Shown here: positions 1-8,839 of the stretch, piece after piece | Numbering within the stretch: the stretch's first letter is position 1 | Layout: each line of letters opens with the position of its first letter | Assembly: GCA_963677175.2 (NCBI GenBank) | Contig: CAXXES010000006.1 | Coordinates: 1,116,001-1,180,000 of the forward strand | DNA length: 64,000 bases | Direction: 5' to 3' | DNA from: Sunxiuqinia sp963677175 | Lineage (GTDB): Bacteria > Bacteroidota > Bacteroidia > Bacteroidales > Prolixibacteraceae | Program-made: the position numbers and the translations under genes | The notes under the pieces: generated by a model | The model's database searches: none | Told to the model about the DNA's origin: nothing | Seen by the model: the letters and a program-made list of their open reading frames with translations, nothing else

Positions 1-93
1 ATTTGGGTAATTGTTGTGATTTTTCTTAGCACGATAGGAGCAATTCTCTATTTCCTGATTGAAAAGAATCAGAAGATTATAGATACGCATTAA
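1..93 (+). CDS. C-terminal end of a small membrane protein (PLDc_N-like)
   Basis: The window opens inside this gene. Frame 1 reads 30 codons to TAA at 91-93. The visible part is one hydrophobic helix (WVIVVIFLSTIGAILYFLI) followed by a short polar tail. This pattern is typical of the second membrane helix and tail of the short phospholipase-D-nuclease N-terminal (PLDc_N) membrane proteins, which are common in Bacteroidota. Only the tail is visible, so the family call is an inference. Other two-helix membrane proteins could end the same way. Confidence 0.5.
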   Translation: MWVIVVIFLSTIGAILYFLIEKNQKIIDTH

Positions 94-120
94 ATGGACC
101 AGAATCATTCATTACTCCTG

Positions 121-243
121 ATGCCGGAGGCATCGTATGTTTATAGAAAAAGCATGTCTGAAAGAAATTCGACCCCGAATGGGGTCGTACCGTTTGGGAC
201 ATACATTGTTTCTATAAACATACAAACCCTCGGGGTTCAATAA
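121..243 (+). repeat. Interspersed palindromic repeat with a 40-codon ORF
   Basis: A nested set of inverted repeats fills this gap. The outer 15-bp arms (GTATGTTTATAGAAA at 135-149 and its exact complement at 209-223) enclose a central hairpin CGACCCC-gaat-GGGGTCG at 170-187. One plus frame is open for 40 codons from ATG at 121 (it begins MPEASYVYRK). From memory, similar short products starting MPxASYVYR recur many times in Bacteroidota genomes. They are best read as a dispersed repeat that happens to be open, not a protein gene. Confidence 0.55.
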
Positions 244-255
244 ATGAGCGCAAAC

Positions 256-291
256 CAAAACAGGAAGCTCATTCGAACTTCCTGTTTTTGT
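256..291. terminator. Bidirectional terminator between repeat and cysN
   Basis: The stem AAAACAGGAAG/CTTCCTGTTTT has a short loop and T-rich flanks on both strands. It lies 19 bp past the cysN stop on the minus strand, so it most likely ends the cysDN transcript. Confidence 0.7.
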
Positions 292-309
292 TTTGACTGG
301 TTTATCTTT

Positions 310-2220
310 TTAATGAATCGGAAAAATTGACTTTTCCCGAAGGTATTCAATCACCTGTTCCGGGTTTTTACCATTGTTAGCCGGATCAAGGGTAATCTCA
401 GCATTTTTCGGTTCATCGAATGGGACGTCAACGCCCGGAACGTATTGGATTGTTTCATCATGATACATTTCCGGTTTGTTTTGCTTGCAGTACTCCAACG
501 ACGCGTTCATATAAATCAAATGAAAGCGTTCTTCGCCAATAATCTCAATGACTTGATTACGGATAGCCTCGTCGGGCGAAATAAACGAGCAGATGGTAAT
601 GATGCCCTGATCATTCAACAGGCGGCAAACTTCGGCTACGCGACGCAAATGTTCAGCCCGGTCGGTTGGCGAATAATCCAGCTCTTTCGAAAGGCCCGAA
701 CGCACCGAGCTACCATCGAGTAGCACTACTGTTGCCCCCATGTCGAACAATTGTTTTTCGAGGCTAAAGGCAAACTCGTTTTTGCCCGATCCGTGCAGGC
801 CAGTAACCCAAAGAGTTGCTCCTTTTTGGTTGTAGTGTTTCTGGTATTCCTGGTCCGAAATCAATCCTTTGCCTTTGCGGATCAATTCGCGGTGGCTGTC
901 GCTGATTTTCGAAGGTAGATCATCGGGGCTCAGTTTGTCAATGATCATCCCAACAGCAACGGTATTGTTGGTTACCGGGTGAATCAACACAAACGCACCT
1001 GTGTTTTTATTCTTTTTGTATGGGTCGAAAAACACAGGCTTGTTGGTGGTTATAACCACCCGTCCGATTTCATTCAGTTCAAAAAAGTCAACCTCTGATT
1101 TTTGCAAGGTGTTGACATCTGTTTTGTATTTGATTTGATCGATCCGTGCTTTGGTATTGTTATTGGCATGTTTAATGAAAAACTGAATGGAGGGATCCAT
1201 TGGTTTTTCGTCCATCCACACCAACATGGCTTCAAAGTGACGCCCGATTCGGGGCAGGTTGTCGGGATGTACAATCATATCGCCACGCGAAACATCCACT
1301 TCGTCATTCAGCGTAATGGTGACTGCCTGTGGTGGAAAAGCTTCGTCCAGTTGGCCGTCGTAAGTGATAATGCTTTTTATGGTGGACTTCTTCTTCGAAG
1401 GAAGAACCATGACTTCATCGCCCTTGCGAACAATTCCTGAAGCAATGCGGGCGGAAAAACCACGGAAATCGCGGTCGGGACGTAACACATACTGAACAGG
1501 ATAACGCAGGTCATCAAGATTGCGGTCGGAGCTGATGTGGACAGATTCCAGGAATTCGAGCATCGCTTTGCCTTTGTACCAATCCATGTGGTCTGATCGG
1601 TCAACCACATTGTCGCCTTTCAGTGCCGACAGCGGGATGTAATTCACATCGGGGATGTCGAGCTGGGCCACAAAGTTTTTATAGTCTTCGCAGATATCGT
1701 CAAATATTTGCTTGTTAAAATCAACCAGGTCCATTTTGTTGACGGCCAGCACCACGTGCTTAATGCCCAACAGCGAAACCAAAAATGTATGGCGACGGGT
1801 TTGCGTGATAACCCCTTTGGTGGCATCAATCAAAATAATAGCCAGGTTGGCTGTTGATGCGCCGGTAACCATGTTTCGGGTATACTGCTCGTGCCCGGGG
1901 GTATCGGCAATAATAAATTTACGCTTGTTGGTCGAAAAGTAGCGGTAGGCTACATCGATTGTGATTCCTTGTTCGCGTTCAGCTTTTAAGCCATCGAGAA
2001 GCAAAGCATAATCAATATCTTCGCCGGCATGACCCACACGTTTGCTGTCGCGACGCAAGGCCGCCAGCTGATCTTCGTAAAGTCGCTTGCTGTCAAAAAG
2101 CAGTCGCCCAATCAGGGTCGATTTTCCATCATCTACTGAACCGGCAGTGAGCAAGCGCAATAAATCTTTTTTCTCATCCAGATCGAGAAATGTCTTTATA
2201 TCTAAGGGTTGTTGTGTCAT
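310..2220 (-). CDS. cysN: Bifunctional sulfate adenylyltransferase subunit 1 / adenylylsulfate kinase-like (CysN/C)
   Basis: This is the GTPase subunit of ATP sulfurylase, which drives formation of adenylyl sulfate from ATP and sulfate together with CysD. The N-terminal EF-Tu-like G domain shows the P-loop GSVDDGKST (about residue 27), RGITI, DTPGHEQYTRNM and NKMD, followed by beta-barrel domains. A C-terminal domain of about 165 residues resembles APS kinase: it has a P-loop-like GLHGSGKN and keeps the FISP motif (about residue 548). Two motifs are altered: the P-loop Ser/Thr is Asn, and DGDNVR is DGSSVR. Kinase activity is therefore doubtful. ATG at 2220 is preferred over an in-frame TTG two codons upstream. 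cysD lies 48 bp upstream on the same strand. Confidence 0.93.
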   Translation of the reverse strand: MTQQPLDIKTFLDLDEKKDLLRLLTAGSVDDGKSTLIGRLLFDSKRLYEDQLAALRRDSKRVGHAGEDIDYALLLDGLKAEREQGITIDVAYRYFSTNKRKFIIADTPGHEQYTRNMVTGASTANLAIILIDATKGVITQTRRHTFLVSLLGIKHVVLAVNKMDLVDFNKQIFDDICEDYKNFVAQLDIPDVNYIPLSALKGDNVVDRSDHMDWYKGKAMLEFLESVHISSDRNLDDLRYPVQYVLRPDRDFRGFSARIASGIVRKGDEVMVLPSKKKSTIKSIITYDGQLDEAFPPQAVTITLNDEVDVSRGDMIVHPDNLPRIGRHFEAMLVWMDEKPMDPSIQFFIKHANNNTKARIDQIKYKTDVNTLQKSEVDFFELNEIGRVVITTNKPVFFDPYKKNKNTGAFVLIHPVTNNTVAVGMIIDKLSPDDLPSKISDSHRELIRKGKGLISDQEYQKHYNQKGATLWVTGLHGSGKNEFAFSLEKQLFDMGATVVLLDGSSVRSGLSKELDYSPTDRAEHLRRVAEVCRLLNDQGIITICSFISPDEAIRNQVIEIIGEERFHLIYMNASLEYCKQNKPEMYHDETIQYVPGVDVPFDEPKNAEITLDPANNGKNPEQVIEYLREKSIFPIH

Positions 2221-2268
2221 CTTCAAATTTTAAATTCAATGTTAAGCTTTCGTCCTTATTTGATTGGC

Positions 2269-3177
2269 TTAAAAATACCCTTCGCGTTTTTTCTGTTCCA
2301 TGCTGCCTTCCTGGTCAAAGTCAATGACCCGGGTGGTGCGTTCCGAAACGGTAACGGTCATCATTTCCTCAACAATTTTTTCGATGGTATCAGCTTCTGA
2401 GTCGATTGCTCCAGTGAGCGGGTAGCATCCCAGTGTCCGGAAGCGCACTTGTCTCATCTTCGCTTTTTCGGCCATTTCTTTTGGCATGCGCTCGTCGTCA
2501 ACCATAATCAGGTTGCCGTCTACTTCAACAATCGGGCGTTCTTTGGCATAGTAAAGCGGAACGATTGGAATATTCTCCAGACGAATATACTGCCAGATAT
2601 CCAGTTCGGTCCAGTTTGAAATAGGGAAAACCCGGATGGATTCGCCTTTGTGCACTTTGGCATTGTAGATATTCCAAAGCTCCGGACGTTGGTTCTTCGG
2701 ATCCCATTGGTGAAACTTATCACGGAATGAAAAGATGCGTTCTTTGGCGCGTGATTTTTCTTCGTCGCGTCGTGCCCCGCCAAAAGCTGCGTCAAACTTG
2801 TATTTCGACAGACCTTCGAGCAGCGCCTGGGTTTTCATCACATCAGTATGCACTTTGCTTCCGTGTGTAAACGGGCCAACACCGCTTTCAAATCCTTCCT
2901 TATTGTAATGAACGATCAGGTCCCAGCCTTTTTCTTTGGCGTAGTTGTCGCGGAATTCAACCATCTCTTTAAATTTCCATTTTGAGTCGATATGCATCAA
3001 TGGAAAAGGCACCTTGCCAGGGTAAAAAGCTTTTTCGGCCAATCGCACCATAACCGAGGAGTCTTTCCCGATGGAATAAAGCATAACCGGGTTTTCAAAT
3101 TCTGCTGCGACCTCACGAATAATGTGAATGGCCTCCGCCTCTAATTCACGTAAGTGGGTCAAAGTATATTTATTCAT
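2269..3177 (-). CDS. cysD: Sulfate adenylyltransferase subunit 2 (CysD)
   Basis: This is the catalytic N-type PP-loop subunit of ATP sulfurylase, which adenylylates sulfate while CysN hydrolyses GTP. At 302 residues it has the usual family length. It shows the PP-loop-type motif YSIGKDSSVM near residue 35, the GGARRDEEKSRAKER segment (about residue 133), and the conserved end DQEGSMEQKKREGYF. It is the first gene of the cysDN pair and is followed by cysN 48 bp downstream. A TAnnTTTG box lies about 60 bp upstream. The SLC13-type permease upstream on the same strand probably supplies the sulfate. No cysH or cysI is visible here. Confidence 0.95.
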   Translation of the reverse strand: MNKYTLTHLRELEAEAIHIIREVAAEFENPVMLYSIGKDSSVMVRLAEKAFYPGKVPFPLMHIDSKWKFKEMVEFRDNYAKEKGWDLIVHYNKEGFESGVGPFTHGSKVHTDVMKTQALLEGLSKYKFDAAFGGARRDEEKSRAKERIFSFRDKFHQWDPKNQRPELWNIYNAKVHKGESIRVFPISNWTELDIWQYIRLENIPIVPLYYAKERPIVEVDGNLIMVDDERMPKEMAEKAKMRQVRFRTLGCYPLTGAIDSEADTIEKIVEEMMTVTVSERTTRVIDFDQEGSMEQKKREGYF

Positions 3178-3236
3178 GTTAAGGATTTTTTAAGCGCAAA
3201 TTGCACCGGGCAAATTTGTAAAAACTAATTCGGCTG

Positions 3237-3244
3237 CAAAAATA
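3237..3244 (-). promoter_or_regulatory. Candidate -7 box for cysDN
   Basis: On the minus strand the sequence is TATTTTTG, an exact TAnnTTTG match to the Bacteroidota primary-sigma -7 element. It sits about 60 bp before the cysD ATG. This suggests cysDN can be transcribed independently of the permease gene. No clear -33 element was seen. Confidence 0.45.
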
Positions 3245-3292
3245 GTGCATTCTGCCCTAAGTTTAATGCGTATTAACTCGTATTTGTCTTAT

Positions 3293-5098
3293 TTAGAATG
3301 GCCAGATCCTTGGAATCAGAATAATGGAGATGATGAATGCAATGATGTTGAGCGGTAAGCCAACTTTGGTATAGTCGCCAAACTTGTAGTTTCCAAGTCC
3401 CTGAACCAGCAGGTTGGTTTGATACCCAATGGGTGATGAAAAGCTGGCCGAGGCAGCAATGCAGATGGCAATAAAAAATGGTTTGGGGTCGACTCCCATT
3501 TGAGTTGCGGCGGAAAAGGCAATGGGAAAGACAAGTGCTGCCGCTGCATTGTTGGTAATGATTTCAGTAAAAATTGTCGTTATCAGGTAAATGGTTATTA
3601 AAACCCCCAGCGGACCATACGATTTAGAAAAGTTAATGGCAGTTATGGCAATGCTATCGGCAGCGCCCGAGCTTTGCAGGGCTTTGCTGAGTCCAAAGGC
3701 GCAGGCAATGGTGATGAGCACATCCCATGAAATGGCTTTGGTGTATTTTCGGTTGGGTAACACATTGATCCAGGCCATGACAACAGCAACAATGGCGGCA
3801 AAATAAAACATGTCTAGTTGGTTACCGCCAACTTCAGGCAGGTAACGCCCCAAAGTAGCGCCGATAATCATGAGTAAAACCAGCAACAAGGCGAACAAAC
3901 GCTGGCCTTTGTAACGAGGAGGGGGAATTTCGCCAATAAATGAGGTCAGATAGAATCCGGTTGACTCACCCCAGTTTTTAATGAAGTTTTCGTTGGTGAG
4001 CAACACGAGACTGTCGCCGGCTTTCATCCGGAACGAGCCCACATTGCTTGAAATGGTTTCACCATTTCGGTATACAGCCAGCACTTCGGCCTGGTAGTGG
4101 TTTAGAAAATCAAACTCGTCAACGGTTTGGTTGATGCCGGGAAAGCGGGGTGCAATGACAGCTTCAATTTGCTTGATGTCGGTACTTTTATAAAACCTGC
4201 CAAATCCTTTGAGCGCTTTGAATTCGAGTTTTCGCTGTGGAACCAGGTTCTCCAAAACCTCCGACTTAACAGCAATCACCAGTTTATCTTTTTGCTGAAG
4301 GGTATGCTTTCCTTTTTTTGTATCAATAACCTTATTTCCTCGCTTGATGGAATGAATAATGATGTCTTTGAGTTGGTGGGTGCGCCCATTGGTAATCTCT
4401 TCACCGGCCAGCGAACTGTTTGGAGGCAGAGTGGCATCCAAAAAATATTCTTTGTAATCGAGGCTGTCACGCTTATTTCTATCTTTTTTGCCGGGAAGTA
4501 TGCGATGCCCAATAAACGCCAGATAAAGAAAACCGGCCAAGGCAATCCAGATTCCGACTTTCCCAAGCTCGAACATAAACAAGCCACTGAACCCGTTCTC
4601 CAGCATCAAGCCATGAACCACCAGATTGGTTGAAGTTCCAATCAAGGTGCATATCCCCCCCAGAATGGTGGCATACGAAAGTGGAATCAGAAACTTTTGA
4701 GGAGAAAGGTTCATCTTTTCAGCCCAGTTTTTAATCATGGGAGCAAAAATGATAACCACCGGTGTGTTGTTAAGAAAAGCGGAAATAAAGGACACCGGAA
4801 GCAGGATTTTAAGCAGGGTAATCGGCATTTTGCCTCGGCGTTTAGGCAAAAAAGCCCGGGCAACAATATTTAATGCCCCGGTTTGACGAACCCCTTCGCT
4901 AACCAAGAATAACACGGCTACTGTGAGCATCCCTTTGTTTGAGAAACCAGCTAGGCTTTCTTCGGTCGTTACAATTCCTGCTGCCATTAAAACCACCAAG
5001 GCAGAGAAAAGCAATAGCCCCGGTCTCATCCAGTCGTTGATCAGTGCTATGATCATTAAGACAATAACAGCAATAACAAAGTAGCCTTCAAAAGTCAT
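3293..5098 (-). CDS. SLC13-family anion permease with RCK-C/TrkA-C insert (likely sulfate transporter)
   Basis: This is an inner-membrane divalent-anion transporter of about 601 residues. Hydrophobic segments fill both ends and flank a soluble region (about residues 195-375) with the look of two TrkA-C/RCK-C regulatory domains. Conserved SLC13 stretches are visible, including FLNNTPVVIIFAPM near the first half and TNNAAAALVFPIAF near the end. Its position upstream of cysD on the same strand points to sulfate as substrate, which is an inference. The ATG at 5098 is preferred; an in-frame TTG at 5119 would add seven residues. Confidence 0.85.
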   Translation of the reverse strand: MTFEGYFVIAVIVLMIIALINDWMRPGLLLFSALVVLMAAGIVTTEESLAGFSNKGMLTVAVLFLVSEGVRQTGALNIVARAFLPKRRGKMPITLLKILLPVSFISAFLNNTPVVIIFAPMIKNWAEKMNLSPQKFLIPLSYATILGGICTLIGTSTNLVVHGLMLENGFSGLFMFELGKVGIWIALAGFLYLAFIGHRILPGKKDRNKRDSLDYKEYFLDATLPPNSSLAGEEITNGRTHQLKDIIIHSIKRGNKVIDTKKGKHTLQQKDKLVIAVKSEVLENLVPQRKLEFKALKGFGRFYKSTDIKQIEAVIAPRFPGINQTVDEFDFLNHYQAEVLAVYRNGETISSNVGSFRMKAGDSLVLLTNENFIKNWGESTGFYLTSFIGEIPPPRYKGQRLFALLLVLLMIIGATLGRYLPEVGGNQLDMFYFAAIVAVVMAWINVLPNRKYTKAISWDVLITIACAFGLSKALQSSGAADSIAITAINFSKSYGPLGVLITIYLITTIFTEIITNNAAAALVFPIAFSAATQMGVDPKPFFIAICIAASASFSSPIGYQTNLLVQGLGNYKFGDYTKVGLPLNIIAFIISIILIPRIWPF

Positions 5099-5293
5099 TA
5101 ACGGTAATTTTTCAAACAAATGTAAGTCTATTTGCTAAATCTCCTATGGAGTGAAATACTTATTCAAACGAATAAGCCCGATTGCCGTTTTTATCGACCT
5201 TCTATGTCTCTCATAATCTAATGGTTGTTTTTACTCCCCTTAATTTTTAATGATTTTGCCGAAATTTTCTTTTGGTATTCAGATTGAAAAACA

Positions 5294-5301
5294 TATTTTT
5301 G
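5294..5301 (+). promoter_or_regulatory. Candidate promoter of tRNA-Lys
   Basis: TATTTTTG matches TAnnTTTG exactly and lies 35 bp before the mature tRNA 5' end. A TTTGG sequence occurs at a plausible -33 distance upstream. The spacing suits a short tRNA precursor leader. Confidence 0.55.
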
Positions 5302-5335
5302 CACCGCCTTTAAACAAAAAGGCAGCATACAGGAT

Positions 5336-5408
5336 GACTCAGTAGCTCAGTTGGTAGAGCACATCCCTTTTAAGGATGGGGTCCTGAGTTCGAACCTCAG
5401 CTGAGTCA
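5336..5408 (+). tRNA. tRNA-Lys (anticodon TTT)
   Basis: A 73-nt cloverleaf folds cleanly. It has a 7-bp acceptor stem GACTCAG/CTGAGTC, a D arm with AGCTC-GAGC, an anticodon stem CATCC/GGATG with loop CTTTTAA (anticodon TTT at 5369-5371), and a T arm CTGAG-TTCGAAC-CTCAG. The CCA end is not fully encoded (discriminator A, then CA). A strong terminator follows. No integrase gene or duplicated 3' end was seen nearby, so it is not an obvious integration site. Confidence 0.97.
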
Positions 5409-5432
5409 CACTTCAAGACAACAAAAAACACT

Positions 5433-5469
5433 AAAAGCGCTTAAATCGAATGGTTTAGGCGCTTTTTTA
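5433..5469 (+). terminator. Rho-independent terminator of tRNA-Lys
   Basis: A 13-bp stem starts AAAAGCGC and closes with GCGCTTTT (one G-T pair), followed by a T run. It starts 25 nt after the tRNA. Confidence 0.85.
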
Positions 5470-5532
5470 TTTTACCGAAGACATCAAAATATGCACTGAA
5501 TTTGACTGTCCATTTTGCGCAACAACTCGAAT

Positions 5533-5566
5533 AAAAAAACCCCGAAGCCGAAACTCCAGGGTTTTA
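5533..5566 (-). terminator. Terminator of the OmpA-family gene
   Basis: On the minus strand, AAACCCTGGAG pairs with CTTCGGGGTTT (two G-T pairs) around a TTTCGG loop and runs into seven Ts. It lies about 43 bp past the stop at 5609. Confidence 0.75.
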
Positions 5567-5608
5567 ATGATTAAAAGATCTTTGACTAATCCTTTAAAGA
5601 AAAGATCT

Positions 5609-6781
5609 TTATCGGATACTAAAGGTAACTCTACGAGCCAATTGACGAGCGTTTGGTGAGCCTTCATCAACACTTGTATCTTCACCACGGCCTTCGGTGC
5701 TAAGTCTTGATTCTCCAATACCAGCTTTTACCAATACATTGGCAACTGCCTCTGCTCTTTCAGTTGAAAGCTTTTTGTTGTAATCTTCCGGACCTTTTTC
5801 GTCAGCGTATCCTACCAAGTTGACATTGACTCCCGGATTCTTCTTCATGTACGTACGAAGAACATTGATAGCATTAGTCGCTCCTTTATCAATTTTTGAA
5901 CTATTAAAATCGAAAAAGATATTCACATAGCCTTCATTGATCAAGTGTTTGATAATATCGACATCTCCCTGGTTATTACTCAGGTCATCGACTTTACTAT
6001 CAAGTTCATCGACCCTCGTATTCAGCTTGTCATCACCAGCCTGAACGATTTTGGCATCTTCTTCACGAGACTTTTGAATCTGCTTTTCCAATGCTGCGAT
6101 TCGCGAATCCAAAAGGCTGCCATACTCATCTGCCTGAACATACCAGTCAGCATGCTTTTCATTTTTACCTAAATAATAGGAGATTCCAATGGTTCCGTTA
6201 AAAACGAGAGGTTCGGCTCCTCGGGGCATACGGCCATCAAAAGTCCTGTTTTGCCTTCCATTATAACCCGTGGTGCCATCAATATTCAGGCTTACGCGAT
6301 CTGACAATTTGACCATACCTGTAAAACCAACCATGGCAGTTCCTACTTTGTCAGCATCTGAGGTATTGTCATAGTCCAGCCATCCCGCTCCAAAACCAGC
6401 ATGAGCTAAAAGGTTAAATGTTTGCGTCCAGCTTTCGAAATGCAGCAAGCGTCCAAGACCTACCACACCTTGTAGATTAATTTGATACTGCTTGGTCGTG
6501 AAATCCATCATGCCATCCTTTTCCTGGAAGTTACTATAACCAAGTCCTCCCTTTACACCAAAAAACTCGTTGAACATGTACCTGGCACCTAGTTCTCCCG
6601 ATAAAAAGTCGGGCGTAGCAGTTCCATAGCCGGGAGTCATATTTCTATAAGGTTTCGTTAGACCAATACCGGCATCAATAGACCAGTGGTTGAACCCGGG
6701 TTCATCCGAACTGGCGTTTTGAGCGTAACTAACACCAGACAGGAGAACCGTCAGTGCAATAAAAAGTAATTTCTTTTTCAT
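5609..6781 (-). CDS. OmpA-family outer membrane protein
   Basis: This is an outer-membrane, peptidoglycan-anchoring protein of 390 residues. It starts with a signal peptide (MKKKLLFIALTVLLSG, cleavage after SYAQ). An N-terminal beta-barrel-like region of about 200 residues follows, then a coiled-coil linker (LEKQIQKSREEDAKIVQAG, then regular LDSKVDDL heptads). The C-terminal OmpA domain carries NIFFDFNSSKID, LVGYADEKG, and the closing NARQLARRVTF of peptidoglycan-binding domains. The start at 6781 is chosen because it opens the signal peptide; an upstream extension to 6835 adds 18 non-signal residues. It is transcribed alone, with its own terminator. Confidence 0.92.
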   Translation of the reverse strand: MKKKLLFIALTVLLSGVSYAQNASSDEPGFNHWSIDAGIGLTKPYRNMTPGYGTATPDFLSGELGARYMFNEFFGVKGGLGYSNFQEKDGMMDFTTKQYQINLQGVVGLGRLLHFESWTQTFNLLAHAGFGAGWLDYDNTSDADKVGTAMVGFTGMVKLSDRVSLNIDGTTGYNGRQNRTFDGRMPRGAEPLVFNGTIGISYYLGKNEKHADWYVQADEYGSLLDSRIAALEKQIQKSREEDAKIVQAGDDKLNTRVDELDSKVDDLSNNQGDVDIIKHLINEGYVNIFFDFNSSKIDKGATNAINVLRTYMKKNPGVNVNLVGYADEKGPEDYNKKLSTERAEAVANVLVKAGIGESRLSTEGRGEDTSVDEGSPNARQLARRVTFSIR

Positions 6782-7013
6782 AACTAAATTATTTACGTAT
6801 TGTTTATTGTAATAGCCAATCAATAATCGAACCAAAAATCTTTACTAAACAAAAATTATAGTTTTTGATCATGTGATTGACTCTTCTTATTAATAAGCAT
6901 AACAATGCTCCGCATATATGGTTTCATTTAGAAGGCGCTAATCGTAAAATTGCGCTTTTTGTATTTCTTCACCATTTTAGTCATTTACTTATACTTACCA
7001 AGGATGAATAAAC

Positions 7014-8699
7014 TTATTTCACCAATTTTTTATACTTTATTCTAGTTGGACCTTCATCCCCCAACCTTTTTTTCTTGTTTTCTTCGTATTCCGAATAACT
7101 ACCTTCGAAATAAAAAACGCGCGACTCCCCCTCAAAAGCAAGGATATGAGTTGCTATTCGGTCGAGGAACCAGCGATCATGTGAAATAACAACTACACAG
7201 CCCGCAAAGTTCTCTAAACCTTCCTCCAATGCACGAAGCGTGTTCACGTCTATATCGTTGGTCGGCTCATCGAGCAACAACACGTTCCCTCCTTCCTTCA
7301 ATGCCATCGCCAGATGCAGCCGATTTCGCTCTCCTCCTGATAACACCCCGCATTTTTTTTCCTGGTCAGCCCCGGAAAAATTAAAACGTGAAACATATGC
7401 TCTGGAATTAACTCGCGTGTTTCCAAGAGGCATAAGCTCGGTCCCTCCCGAAATAACTTGGTAGACTGTTTTCGTTGAATCAATCGCCTCGTGCGATTGG
7501 TCGACGTAGGCGATTTTTACCGTTTCGCCTAGCTCGATGGTTCCTTTATCTGGTTCGAGCTGCTTCATGATTAACTTAAACAGGGTTGTTTTACCTGCAC
7601 CGTTAGGACCAATTACGCCAACAATTCCGTTGGGAGGCAATACAAACTCCAGCCCTTCAAACAGCAATCGCTCACCGAACCCTTTTGCAACGCCGTGTGC
7701 TTCAATTACCTTCTCTCCCAGCCGAGGACCGTTAGGAATGAAAATCTCCAGTTTTTCTTCCGCCTGTCTGGACTCTTCACTCATCAGCTGGTCATATGCG
7801 TTTAGCCGGGCTTTGGCTTTGGCATGACGAGCCTTCGGAGCCATCCGAATCCACTCCAGTTCACGCTGTAAAGTCTTCTGCCGTTTCGATTGTTGTTTTT
7901 CCTCCTGCGCCAGTCGTTTCGACTTTTGCTCCAACCACGAGGAATAGTTTCCTTTCCAGGGAATTCCTTCCCCACGATCAAGTTCCAGGATCCAGCCAGC
8001 AACATTATCCAGAAAATAACGGTCGTGGGTGATGCAGATGACGGTTCCTTTATATTGCTGCAGGTACATTTCGAGCCACTGAACCGATTCGGCATCCAAA
8101 TGGTTGGTTGGTTCATCCAATAGCAGGACATCCGGTTCCTTCAGCAATAAACGGCATAAAGCTACCCGACGCTGCTCGCCACCTGAAAGCGCGCTTACCA
8201 ACTGATCGCCAGGAGGACATCGTAAAGCATCCATGGCCCGTTCCAATTTTGAATCCAGGTTCCAGGCATCAAAGCGATCGATTTTCTCTTGGAGTTTTGT
8301 TTGTTCTGCCATCAAGGCATCCATCTTATCCGGATCATCAAGCACTTCAGGTTCACCAAACTTCAAATTGATCTCTTCATAGACTTTGAGCACATCAACA
8401 ACCTCCTGTACCCCTTCTTCAACAATTTCCTTAACCGTTTTTGAGCCATTGAGATGAGGTTCCTGCTCTAAATAACCAACAGTGTATTCTGGAGAGAAAA
8501 TAACTTCGCCTTGATAGGATTTCTCCAACCCGGCTATTATTTTCAGCAAGGTCGACTTTCCTGATCCATTTAAACCAATAATTCCAATCTTCGCTCCAAT
8601 AAAAAACGATAGCGAAATATCCTTTAACACTTGTTTTTGGGGTGGAAAGGTTTTACTCACCCGATACATTGAAAAAATTATCTTCTTATCGTCTGCCAT
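7014..8699 (-). CDS. ettA: Energy-dependent translational throttle protein EttA (ABC-F)
   Basis: This cytoplasmic ABC-F ATPase binds the ribosomal E site and gates entry into elongation. Its 561 residues match the EttA length. Two ABC domains are visible: Walker A GLNGSGKST (about residue 42) with LSGGEQRRVALCR and LLLDEPTNHLD, then Walker A GPNGAGKTT (about residue 360) with LSGGERNRLHLAM and LLLDEPTNDID. There are no membrane segments. The region between the domains holds the charged linker (KQQSKRQKTLQRELEWIR) typical of ABC-F proteins. It is a single gene with no operon partners close by. Confidence 0.94.
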   Translation of the reverse strand: MADDKKIIFSMYRVSKTFPPQKQVLKDISLSFFIGAKIGIIGLNGSGKSTLLKIIAGLEKSYQGEVIFSPEYTVGYLEQEPHLNGSKTVKEIVEEGVQEVVDVLKVYEEINLKFGEPEVLDDPDKMDALMAEQTKLQEKIDRFDAWNLDSKLERAMDALRCPPGDQLVSALSGGEQRRVALCRLLLKEPDVLLLDEPTNHLDAESVQWLEMYLQQYKGTVICITHDRYFLDNVAGWILELDRGEGIPWKGNYSSWLEQKSKRLAQEEKQQSKRQKTLQRELEWIRMAPKARHAKAKARLNAYDQLMSEESRQAEEKLEIFIPNGPRLGEKVIEAHGVAKGFGERLLFEGLEFVLPPNGIVGVIGPNGAGKTTLFKLIMKQLEPDKGTIELGETVKIAYVDQSHEAIDSTKTVYQVISGGTELMPLGNTRVNSRAYVSRFNFSGADQEKKCGVLSGGERNRLHLAMALKEGGNVLLLDEPTNDIDVNTLRALEEGLENFAGCVVVISHDRWFLDRIATHILAFEGESRVFYFEGSYSEYEENKKKRLGDEGPTRIKYKKLVK

Positions 8700-8839
8700 T
8701 TTATGTACATTTTATTGCATTAAAATCAAAACAACCGAATCAGCTACCGTAAGCCAATTTCCAGTTAGCAAAAGTAAAAGAAATTCAAGACACATATTGT
8801 TACCTTTAAGCGTGTATTTAATCGATAAAATAGAAAGAT

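Noticed and set aside
4127..4633. 168-codon plus frame opposite the SLC13 permease
   Set aside because: It has no signal, domain or start context, and falls inside a certain gene.
5336..5408. tRNA-Lys as an integration site of a genomic island
   Set aside because: No integrase, no duplicated tRNA 3' end and no change in gene style were seen on either side.
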